Positions 7,019-12,957 of a stretch of DNA of 13,080 nucleotides are shown here, one piece after another. A model generated the notes under the pieces. That model was not told where the DNA came from. It made no database searches and saw only the letters and a list, made by a program, of their open reading frames with translations. The translations under genes were made by a program, and so were the position numbers. Source of the stretch: Caldifarciminota bacterium (GTDB lineage: Bacteria; Hydrothermota; UBA3072; B12-G15); contig JAGGTX010000034.1 in NCBI GenBank assembly GCA_021163525.1, positions 1-13,080 of the forward strand, given 5' to 3'. Positions within the stretch are counted from its first letter, which is position 1; every line of letters starts with the position of its first letter.

Positions 7019-7648
7019 ATGAAGGTAATAAATGTGTTTTTGTCAATCATTCTCGTTATAGGCGTTCTCCTGTTTGCCTATTTTTACTTTGAAAAATACA
7101 TGCCACTGGATAAGAAGCTTTCTGACTTTAAACAGGAGAATCTTCTACTTGCAGAAGAACTGGGAAGATTGAAGGAGATGGTAAAGCAAACAGAGAAGAA
7201 GGATACAACAGCCATGCCAATAAAGGAAGAGTTCAAGGAACTCCTGGAAGGCATTAACATAACAGGAACAGATGAGCAGTTGAAGATAATCCTTCCAGGG
7301 AAGAAACTCTTTCCTCCGGGAAGCGTGGAGATAAGTAAAGAAGGAAAGGAGCTTTTGAGGCAACTTGGGAATATACTGAAGAGGCTTAAAAACAGAAAGA
7401 TTCTCATTGAGGGACACACTGATAACTCAAGGATTTCAGGGACATTGAAGAAGAAATACCCAACAAACTGGGAACTTTCTGCTGCAAGGGCCGTGAAGGT
7501 TGTAAGATTTTTGATAGAGGAGATAGGGATTGACCCGAAGAGGATTGCTGCAATTGCCTATGGAGAGTATCATCCCATTGCTGATAACTCTACATCAGAG
7601 GGTAGGGCAAAGAACAGAAGGATTGTGGTGACCCTTTTGAGAGAATGA
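7019..7648 (+). CDS. Membrane-anchored OmpA/MotB-family peptidoglycan-binding protein
   Basis: 209 aa from ATG 7019. The N-terminus is one transmembrane helix (about 4-23). A charged, coiled-coil-like stretch (30-60) follows, then a C-terminal OmpA-like domain (about 85-209). Visible domain motifs: LFPPGSVEIS at 98-107, EGHTDN at 131-136 with the Asp that contacts diaminopimelate in the family, YPTNWELSAARA at 147-158, YGEYHPIADN at 181-190 and EGRAKNRRI at 194-202 with the conserved Arg. The YPTNWELSAARA stretch is more MotB-like than Pal-like, but there is no MotA partner nearby and no MotB plug motif, so a motor role is not supported. It most likely tethers the membrane to peptidoglycan. 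GTG 7013 is in frame, but ATG 7019 is better placed behind AGGGGGTG, which overlaps the PBP stop. It ends in an ATGA overlap with the next gene. Confidence 0.88.
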   Translation: MKVINVFLSIILVIGVLLFAYFYFEKYMPLDKKLSDFKQENLLLAEELGRLKEMVKQTEKKDTTAMPIKEEFKELLEGINITGTDEQLKIILPGKKLFPPGSVEISKEGKELLRQLGNILKRLKNRKILIEGHTDNSRISGTLKKKYPTNWELSAARAVKVVRFLIEEIGIDPKRIAAIAYGEYHPIADNSTSEGRAKNRRIVVTLLRE

Positions 7649-8577
7649 AGGCTGTTGCTCTTTTTTCTGGAGGGCTTGACAGCCTTCTTGCGATAAGATT
7701 GATTCAAAATCAGGGAATAGAGATTGTTCCTGTAACATTCAGGAGTTATTTCTTTTCTTCTGAAAAGGCAGAAAGATATGGTGGTCTTTACGGCCTTGAA
7801 ATACATATGATTGATTTTTCTGATGAACATCTGAATGTTGTAAAAAATCCTGTTTATGGATACGGTAAGAACATCAATCCCTGCATAGACTGCCATGCAC
7901 TGATGATTAAAAAGGCAGGAAGATTTATGGAGGAGACTGGTGGAAGGTTTCTTATAACAGGGGAGGTGCTTGGTGAAAGGCCATTCTCCCAATCAATTGA
8001 GGGGCTGAAAAAGGTGGATAAACTCACCGGGCTTGGGGATATAACACTGAGGCCCCTCTCTGCAAAACTCCTCCCTCCCACACTGCCAGAAAGGGAGGGA
8101 TGGATTGACAGGGATAAACTCCTGGGCATAAGGGGCAGAAGCAGGAAGACACAGCTGAAACTCGCTGAAGAGCTTGGTATCAGGGTCTATGATACACCAG
8201 GAGGTGGATGTATCCTAACAGATGACCAGTTTGCGAGAAGGATAAAACCTTTTATTCATGAGATAGAACCAAAGGAGATATTCCTGTTCAGGATAGGGAG
8301 ACACTTCAGATCTGGTGGAATGCATCTTGTTATAGCAAGGAATCAGTTTGAGAATAAACAACTCAGAAACTATGGAAAGAATCTTATATCTGCACCTGAT
8401 AAAAAGGGACCAATTGGGGTTTTGAGAAAGTGGAGTGGTGAGGAGGATATAATTCGTGCGGCAAGGATTATTGCAAGATACTGCAAACCATATGGAGAAA
8501 CAAAGGTTGTCTTTGATGGGAAGGAATATACAGTCCAGCCATACACATTCCAGGAAGCAGAAAAACTCCTGATATAG
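7645..8577 (+). CDS. PP-loop ATPase, ThiI/MnmA-like putative tRNA sulfurtransferase
   Basis: 310 aa. The N-terminal adenine-nucleotide alpha-hydrolase fold has the PP-loop FSGGLDSLLA at 7-16, which in this superfamily adenylates a tRNA base or other acceptor before sulfur transfer or amidation. Further conserved features: KNPVYGYGKNINPCIDC with Cys80 and Cys83, TGEVLGERPFSQS, RPLSAKLLPPTLPEREGW, GIRGRSRKTQL and TPGGGCILTD with Cys189. These match a group usually labelled thiouridylase or ThiI-like whose product is unproven. The Cys80/Cys83/Cys189 trio could bind an Fe-S cluster or carry sulfur; that is inference. There is no THUMP domain and no rhodanese domain, so it is not classical ThiI, and it lacks the usual MnmA layout. 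The start overlaps the upstream stop (ATGA), with only a weak GAGAG site, implying coupled translation. It is the last gene of the glnA operon. Confidence 0.82.
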   Translation: MKAVALFSGGLDSLLAIRLIQNQGIEIVPVTFRSYFFSSEKAERYGGLYGLEIHMIDFSDEHLNVVKNPVYGYGKNINPCIDCHALMIKKAGRFMEETGGRFLITGEVLGERPFSQSIEGLKKVDKLTGLGDITLRPLSAKLLPPTLPEREGWIDRDKLLGIRGRSRKTQLKLAEELGIRVYDTPGGGCILTDDQFARRIKPFIHEIEPKEIFLFRIGRHFRSGGMHLVIARNQFENKQLRNYGKNLISAPDKKGPIGVLRKWSGEEDIIRAARIIARYCKPYGETKVVFDGKEYTVQPYTFQEAEKLLI

Positions 8578-8602
8578 AGATGAGGGGAACAAAAAGGTGC
8601 AC

Positions 8603-8631
8603 TTGACTTATACTGCTGTGTTATGTAAATT
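8603..8631 (+). promoter_or_regulatory. Sigma-70-like promoter of the GWxTD gene pair, predicted leaderless
   Basis: TTGACT (8603-8608), a 17-nt spacer and TAAATT (8626-8631, 4/6 match to TATAAT) lie in the 57-bp gap after the PP-loop gene. The predicted +1 is 8638, the A of the second of two consecutive ATGs, the same -10-to-ATG distance as at glnA. No Shine-Dalgarno is present. A TAA in frame with those ATGs lies inside the -10 box, so translation cannot begin further upstream. Confidence 0.6.
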
Positions 8632-8634
8632 AGA

Positions 8635-9759
8635 ATGATGCCTTTACTTTTACTGGCCATTGATGTCAACTTCCAGATCCTCAGGGATGACAGCCTTAAC
8701 CCTGTTGTAAGGGTTGTGTACGCTGTTAATTACAATGAACTTACCTTTATCTCCATGGATAGTGCTTATACATCCAGATACAGGGTTTCACTTGTTGTGT
8801 TCAATGGCAAAAGGCAGGTTGGTGGTGTTTCAAAGGTAAGGAAATTCTCTGTTGATAGATATGAGAGCACAATTTCAGCAGAAAGAACAGACACTGGAGA
8901 GATCCAGTTTGCCTTCAAGGAGAAGGGAAAATTCAGGGCGATTTTTGAACTATGGGATTTGAACTCATTGAGGCACTGGTCAAAGGAGAAGAAGTTTGAA
9001 GTGAAGAATGTTAAAAATCTTACACTTGGAGAGGTAAACTGGAACAGGTCTGTGAGCAAGATTTTCTCCACAAATGATACAATAAGCCTTCGTTTGAACA
9101 TATTCAATCCACAGGGTGATTCAGTGGTTCTGCTCTTCACTGTAAAGAATCCATCTGGTTCTGAATTCCTAAAGGAAGAGGAATTCATAGGTAAAAGCAG
9201 GTTTTTCACCTATGATATAGATATACCCGCCTCCATATTCAGTGAGGGTGAATACCTTGCAGACCTTATGATAAAAGGTTATCCTTCAGGAATGAAAAGC
9301 AAGAAGTCCGTAGATTTCAAGGTTCAAAAGCCATTCTTTGAGTCCAGAAGGTTCATTGAAAGGGCAAAGGAGATGGCATACATTGCAAAAAAGAGTTTCA
9401 TTGACAGCCTTATAAAGGCAGAGCCTGATGAGAGGAAAAAACTCTGGGAGGGGTTCTGGAATGAGAAGGACCCAACACCTGGAACAGAGAAGAATGAATT
9501 CCTTGAAGAGTATTACAGAAGGGTTGATTTTGCCAATCAACACTTCCGTTCCCCATTCTCCCCTGGATGGAGAACCGACAGGGGGAGGGTGTATATAAAA
9601 CTTGGTCCACCTGATTCCATTGAAAGACACCCATTTGATATTAATACAAAGGCATATGAAGTTTGGTATTATTATACACTTGGTTATAGACTCATATTTG
9701 TTGATGAATACAATCTTGGTGATTACACCCTTGTCAACCCTCCAAGGGAGGATTTATGA
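8635..9759 (+). CDS. GWxTD-domain exported protein, copy 1
   Basis: 374 aa from ATG 8635, or 373 from ATG 8638, which coincides with the predicted transcription start. A very short hydrophobic N-terminus (MMPLLLLAI) suggests export. Residues about 10-220 are beta-rich, with a likely immunoglobulin-like sandwich around 125-220. A helical linker and the GWxTD domain (about 225-370) follow, with FWNEKDPTPGTEKNEFLEEY and the name-giving SPGWRTDRGRVYIKLGPPD (Gly311 to Asp315), then YEVWYYY. The family is known from Bacteroidota, WOR-3 and related phyla, where it is usually extracytoplasmic; its molecular function is not established. Copy 2 follows with an ATGA overlap, suggesting the two products act together. 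It has its own promoter and so is separate from the glnA operon. Confidence 0.85.
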   Translation: MMPLLLLAIDVNFQILRDDSLNPVVRVVYAVNYNELTFISMDSAYTSRYRVSLVVFNGKRQVGGVSKVRKFSVDRYESTISAERTDTGEIQFAFKEKGKFRAIFELWDLNSLRHWSKEKKFEVKNVKNLTLGEVNWNRSVSKIFSTNDTISLRLNIFNPQGDSVVLLFTVKNPSGSEFLKEEEFIGKSRFFTYDIDIPASIFSEGEYLADLMIKGYPSGMKSKKSVDFKVQKPFFESRRFIERAKEMAYIAKKSFIDSLIKAEPDERKKLWEGFWNEKDPTPGTEKNEFLEEYYRRVDFANQHFRSPFSPGWRTDRGRVYIKLGPPDSIERHPFDINTKAYEVWYYYTLGYRLIFVDEYNLGDYTLVNPPREDL

Positions 9760-11024
9760 TAATAATACTTCTTTCACTATTTCTGGATGCTGCCAGATTC
9801 ATGGGTTCAACAGATACGACCTACTGTGAAATCTACTGGAGTCAGCCATATTCATTCTTTAAATTCACAAAAGAGGGTGGACTTTATTCTGCAAGGTTCA
9901 CAGTTGAGATAGATATCCAGAACAATGAGTTGAAACAGGTGAGCAGGTCTTTGCTTCCCAAAAAGATGTTTATTCAATCCCCTGAGGCAGCAAGATACAG
10001 GGAATCAAGTGCAGTTGATGTGATACCTGTTTTCCTCTTAAAGGGTTATGATTACAGAATAAAGTTGATTCTCATGGACAGTCTGACTGGGAATACCGAC
10101 TCTGCATCCATAAGGGTTGTTGCCCCAGAATGGTCCGGACTTGCACTCAGTGATATCCAGTTGAGCCATACAATCAGGAAGGCGGACTATGCACATCCAT
10201 TTGTGAAGAATGGTTATTTTATAATTCCCTATCCAGAGGCTGAATTTTCAAGGAACAGTTTTCTACTTGCCTATTATGCAGAGGCCTATAACCTGACAGG
10301 TGATAGTGTTGAGGTTGATATAAATATTCTCTCTGATGGTTCTCCTGTAAAAGAGGTAAAAAAAGAGAGGTATAAAAATCCAGGTGGAAGCATGGTGGTC
10401 GCTGGTGCCCTGAATCTGCTTGGTATTCCTCCTGGTGAATACAGCATTGAAATTTGTGTAAAGGATGGTGGGAAAACTGTGAAAAGAAGAAAGGGATTTA
10501 TATTGCTCGGGAGATTGCAGAGTGAGTTTGTGAAGATTATACCAGAGAAGAAACTTGAGTATGCCATGTTCCTTAATTACCTTATATCCGCTGACGAACT
10601 TGAAAGGTTCAATATGCTGTCCGATTCTGCAAAGATAATATATGTTGAAAGGTTCTGGAGAAAACTTGACCCAACACCAGGAACCCCGGAGAATGAAGCA
10701 CTTGACGAGTTTATACAGAGGGTGAAGTATGCGGATGAGCATTTTTCAAGGTTTAATATAAAGGGAAGATACACAGAGAGAGGAAGGATTCTGATTAAGT
10801 ATGGGATACCTGATGAGGTAGTGAACAGGAGTTTTGAAACGGGTATACATCCCTATACCATCTGGTATTACCAGAGCGGAACAGCCAAGGAATTTGTCTT
10901 TGTTGACCGGGACGAGAATGGTAATTACGAACTTGTCTATTCCTCTGTTAAAGATGAACCATACGACCCGAACTGGAAGTCCTATATTTTGCCTGAAGAC
11001 AGAATAAAGACTATATCACGATAG
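9756..11024 (+). CDS. GWxTD-domain-like exported protein, copy 2 with a degenerate signature
   Basis: 422 aa. The ATG at 9756 overlaps the TGA of copy 1 (ATGA) and is preceded by GGGAGG, so the two are co-translated. The N-terminus MIIILLSLFLDAARF is a short uncharged hydrophobic segment, probably an export signal. Two or three beta-rich domains (about 20-280) lead into the C-terminal GWxTD-like domain: FWRKLDPTPGTPENEALDEF, RVKYADEHF, then KGRYTERGRILIKYGIPDEV and YTIWYYQ. The name-giving motif is altered: Gly337-Arg-Tyr-Thr-Glu341 replaces G-W-x-T-D, while the flanking DPTPGT and RGRxxIKxGxPD blocks are kept. It is a diverged paralogue of copy 1 with a longer N-terminal part. Its 3' end overlaps the convergent oxidoreductase gene by 14 nt. 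Confidence 0.8.
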   Translation: MIIILLSLFLDAARFMGSTDTTYCEIYWSQPYSFFKFTKEGGLYSARFTVEIDIQNNELKQVSRSLLPKKMFIQSPEAARYRESSAVDVIPVFLLKGYDYRIKLILMDSLTGNTDSASIRVVAPEWSGLALSDIQLSHTIRKADYAHPFVKNGYFIIPYPEAEFSRNSFLLAYYAEAYNLTGDSVEVDINILSDGSPVKEVKKERYKNPGGSMVVAGALNLLGIPPGEYSIEICVKDGGKTVKRRKGFILLGRLQSEFVKIIPEKKLEYAMFLNYLISADELERFNMLSDSAKIIYVERFWRKLDPTPGTPENEALDEFIQRVKYADEHFSRFNIKGRYTERGRILIKYGIPDEVVNRSFETGIHPYTIWYYQSGTAKEFVFVDRDENGNYELVYSSVKDEPYDPNWKSYILPEDRIKTISR

Positions 11025-12228
11025 TTTCTTTAACCAGTTTGTTCTCCCTGAACCTCTTATAGTCAAGTTGTGAAACCTCAGGGATTGTTTCAAATTTTCC
11101 CTTCAGGAGGAACTCACTCACAGATTGACCTATTCCAGGTGCCTCCATGACACCATGCCCGCTGAATCCCGTTGCAAGGAAAAGGTTTTCAAAATCAGGG
11201 TGGAAGGATACAATACCATTCTTATCCTTTGTGTTATGTGCATACAGTCCACCCCACATGGATTGAATCCTACAATATTCAGCACCATCAATTCTTGCCT
11301 GCATAATGTAGTTTATGAACTCTTCATAATAATCTTTTTCAGGTTCTGTATCAAATCCTGGTTCCTGTTCCTCCTTTGCCTTTCCAACAAGCCAGTTCAT
11401 TGCCTCTGGCCTGAAGTAGACACCCTTGTCTATAATTGTGAATGGAATATTAAGCACCCCTTCTATTTCTGGTGGATTCACAACATAAAGCATCCTTTTC
11501 AAAGGGACAACAGGAATATTCTGCTCTTCTGGAATTCCTGAATCTTCAAGTATCTTTGCAGACCATGCACCTGCAGCAAGAACAACAATGTCCCCTTCTA
11601 TTACTTCACTATTCGCAATAACACCCTTTGCCCTCCCACCCTCAAAGATAATTCTGTCAACATGGGTTTTCAGTTTAATCTCAACCAGTTCTGGATACAT
11701 CTCCTTTGTTTTTTCAATGTATGCAACTGCAAGGGGTGTGGGATTCACAATTCCACAGTCAAGCCCGAGCAGACCACCAGCAATGGGTTTTAATTCAAGA
11801 AATTCAACGATTTCAGGGTCAAGATGCTCAAGTGATGTGTGAAGCCCTGGGACCATCTTCTCAATATTCTCAGGTGTAAGAATTTCAGTCCTGACCCCAG
11901 CATTGTCCCAGTTTGGTTTGAATTCCTTTATCATATCAAAATTATCCTCATAGAATGTAAAAAGGTAACCCCTCTGGTCAAAACCAATTGATACACCGAA
12001 CTCTTTTTCTGCCTCTGAGAATCTTTTAATAGAATATGTGGTAAGTTTCATGTTCACCTCTGTTGACCATATATTCCTGAAGCCTCCAGCAGAAAGGGAA
12101 GTTGAACCCTGTGCAGGTGCGTCCATCTCCTCAATGATAACAGCCCTTCCCCTGTAACCATTCTTATATAAATGATAAAGAATACTTCCTCCAATTATAC
12201 CACCACCTATGATTATAAGCCTATCCAT
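11011..12228 (-). CDS. FAD-dependent oxidoreductase, DAO family
   Basis: 405 aa from ATG 12228, which has AGGAGG 4 nt upstream. The frame extends to 12300, but that part would start upstream of the predicted promoter. The N-terminal dinucleotide fold MDRLIIIGGGIIGGSILYHL has the GxGxxG FAD motif. STSLSAGGFRNIWSTEVN and VVLAAGAWSAKIL follow, and the C-terminus has the second FAD-contacting block LFLATGFSGHGVMEAPGIG. This layout is that of the D-amino-acid oxidase/sarcosine oxidase/glycine oxidase/FOXRED1 superfamily. The substrate is probably an amino or N-methyl amino acid or similar amine, but it cannot be read from sequence. I see no cysteine where monomeric sarcosine oxidase links FAD covalently, so the cofactor is probably non-covalent. 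There is no signal peptide, so it is cytosolic. It is transcribed alone and converges on the GWxTD operon. Confidence 0.88.
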   Translation of the reverse strand: MDRLIIIGGGIIGGSILYHLYKNGYRGRAVIIEEMDAPAQGSTSLSAGGFRNIWSTEVNMKLTTYSIKRFSEAEKEFGVSIGFDQRGYLFTFYEDNFDMIKEFKPNWDNAGVRTEILTPENIEKMVPGLHTSLEHLDPEIVEFLELKPIAGGLLGLDCGIVNPTPLAVAYIEKTKEMYPELVEIKLKTHVDRIIFEGGRAKGVIANSEVIEGDIVVLAAGAWSAKILEDSGIPEEQNIPVVPLKRMLYVVNPPEIEGVLNIPFTIIDKGVYFRPEAMNWLVGKAKEEQEPGFDTEPEKDYYEEFINYIMQARIDGAEYCRIQSMWGGLYAHNTKDKNGIVSFHPDFENLFLATGFSGHGVMEAPGIGQSVSEFLLKGKFETIPEVSQLDYKRFRENKLVKETIVI

Positions 12229-12247
12229 GTATCCTCCTTTTTTGGCA

Positions 12248-12276
12248 ATCATAGGAGAAAAATTTCTCAAAGTCAA
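12248..12276 (-). promoter_or_regulatory. Sigma-70-like promoter of the FAD oxidoreductase
   Basis: Read on the minus strand, TTGACT (12276-12271), a 17-nt spacer and TATGAT (12253-12248) are one mismatch each from consensus. The predicted +1 at about 12241 gives a 13-nt leader that contains the AGGAGG site (12238-12233) directly before the ATG at 12228. This rules out the longer in-frame starts further upstream. Confidence 0.7.
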
Positions 12277-12441
12277 CCCTATATATGGATAGATACCCAA
12301 ATTTTCAATTAAGAAAAAACAGGGTAGGTCAATGGTGAATTTAATGGCGAGAACAGAAGAATCAACGGAATTTTTGGATTTTCTGGTCTGGGATAAGTGA
12401 ATTTTCCTGCGATTTTTTCTATATCAGACGCACTTCTTCAC

Positions 12442-12478
12442 ATTTTCATTATTTTCCTATGTAGGAATGAAAATTTTT
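12442..12478. repeat. AT-rich hairpin with a T-run on the plus side
   Basis: ATTTTCATT (12442-12450) and AATGAAAAT (12466-12474) are exact reverse complements with a 15-nt loop. The loop contains a competing TTCCTA/TAGGAA pair (12454-12459 and 12462-12467). A run of T continues to 12478. It lies just beyond the stop of the transposase-like fragment. The stem is weak, so it is at best a poor terminator; it may instead be part of an insertion-sequence end. Confidence 0.3.
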
Positions 12479-12484
12479 ACTTTG

Positions 12485-12688
12485 TTATATATAGATATGT
12501 GCGTTCAATGCCTTGTATCGTGAATAATAAAATGTATCAAAATAAGGGTAATCCTCTGGAAGTATTAGTTTTATATATCTGGCATGTTTCTTTAATACCC
12601 TGCCTATGTTTATAAATATAAACCTTATGGTCCTTAATCTGTATCTCCTCCATTTAGATGGCAATATACATAATGAAAATGCCCTCAT
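12485..12688 (-). pseudogene. Remnant resembling the C-terminus of a DDE transposase (IS4/IS1380-like)
   Basis: The minus strand encodes a 67-codon fragment with the pattern LPSKWRRYRLRTIRF, then INIGRVLKKHARYIKLILPE and DYPYFDTFYY. This resembles the end of IS4/IS1380-superfamily transposases, where a basic TIR segment is followed by a helix with HAR and a hydrophobic LxLP stretch. Upstream in the same frame the reading continues for about 13 more codons, then becomes unconvincing and meets a TAG near 12739. No DDE catalytic core, start region or terminal inverted repeats are visible, so it would be a 3' fragment of an inactive element. The assignment rests on pattern memory without a database search. 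Confidence 0.42.
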
Positions 12689-12846
12689 AACAATAGATGG
12701 AAATACCCAGAACCCAGATTTAAAGGATGCCTGAATAAACTACATGCTATGTTCTATGAAACCCTTGAAGCTGAATATGAGAAATCATAAACCCCAAAAA
12801 GATGGCTTATGCACTTACACAAAATTATTGACAAGTGCCCCACTGG

Positions 12847-12874
12847 TTGCCAAAAGAATATTCTGGTATATAAT
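12847..12874 (+). promoter_or_regulatory. Possible promoter of the gene at 12958
   Basis: TTGCCA (12847-12852), a 16-nt spacer and TATAAT (12869-12874), with a second TATAAT directly after it (12875-12880). The leader would be about 75 nt, unlike the very short leaders elsewhere in the window, and the AT-rich setting makes chance matches likely. A perfect TTGACA at 12828-12833 has no -10 box at a usable distance. Confidence 0.3.
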
Positions 12875-12945
12875 TATAATACACAACAAGAACCGCTCGG
12901 TTTTGGTCTATACTAATAATGTAAATGGTGTGTTAACTTAAGCAA

Positions 12946-12957
12946 AGGAGGTCTCCT
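12946..12957 (+). promoter_or_regulatory. Shine-Dalgarno set in a small palindrome
   Basis: AGGAGGTCTCCT lies directly before the ATG at 12958. It contains a full AGGAGG at 12946-12951, 6 nt from the start, and can fold on itself (AGGA-GGTC-TCCT). It fixes the start of the partial gene at 12958 and may reduce ribosome access. Confidence 0.55.

Larger units (their letters stand above)
12301..12957. other. Gene-poor interval with apparent mobile-element debris
   Basis: About 650 bp, more AT-rich than the flanks, between the oxidoreductase promoter and the gene at 12958. It holds a hairpin (12442-12478), a minus-strand fragment resembling the C-terminus of a transposase (12485-12688), a plus-strand frame interrupted by stops that might be a decayed gene (about 12731-12915), and a possible promoter for the last gene (12847-12874). 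Nothing recognisable is seen in 12301-12441. No tRNA, CRISPR or clear terminal inverted repeats were found. Confidence 0.6.

Noticed and set aside
7570..7992. 140-codon minus-strand frame across the OmpA/PP-loop junction
   Set aside because: It spans two confident overlapping genes on the other strand and shows no domain.
3586..8577. glnA-PBP-OmpA cluster as a novel defence or secretion system
   Set aside because: Each protein belongs to a known housekeeping or envelope family with intact catalytic residues; nothing beyond the unusual grouping supports a new system.
10263..10742. 159-codon minus-strand frame inside the second GWxTD gene
   Set aside because: Its composition is that of an antisense shadow, and the sense frame carries recognisable GWxTD-family blocks.
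12229..12300. N-terminal extension of the FAD oxidoreductase to 12300
   Set aside because: The extension would start upstream of a strong promoter (+1 about 12241), and the FAD fold begins properly at ATG 12228 behind AGGAGG.
12397..12615. 72-codon plus-strand frame in the gene-poor interval
   Set aside because: It is hydrophobic and Cys-rich without motifs, has no ribosome-binding site, and lies antisense to the transposase-like fragment.
12891..12904. AACCGCTCGGTT followed by TTTT as a terminator
   Set aside because: The stem is only 4-5 bp with a tiny loop and a very short T-run, and no gene ends just before it on the plus strand.
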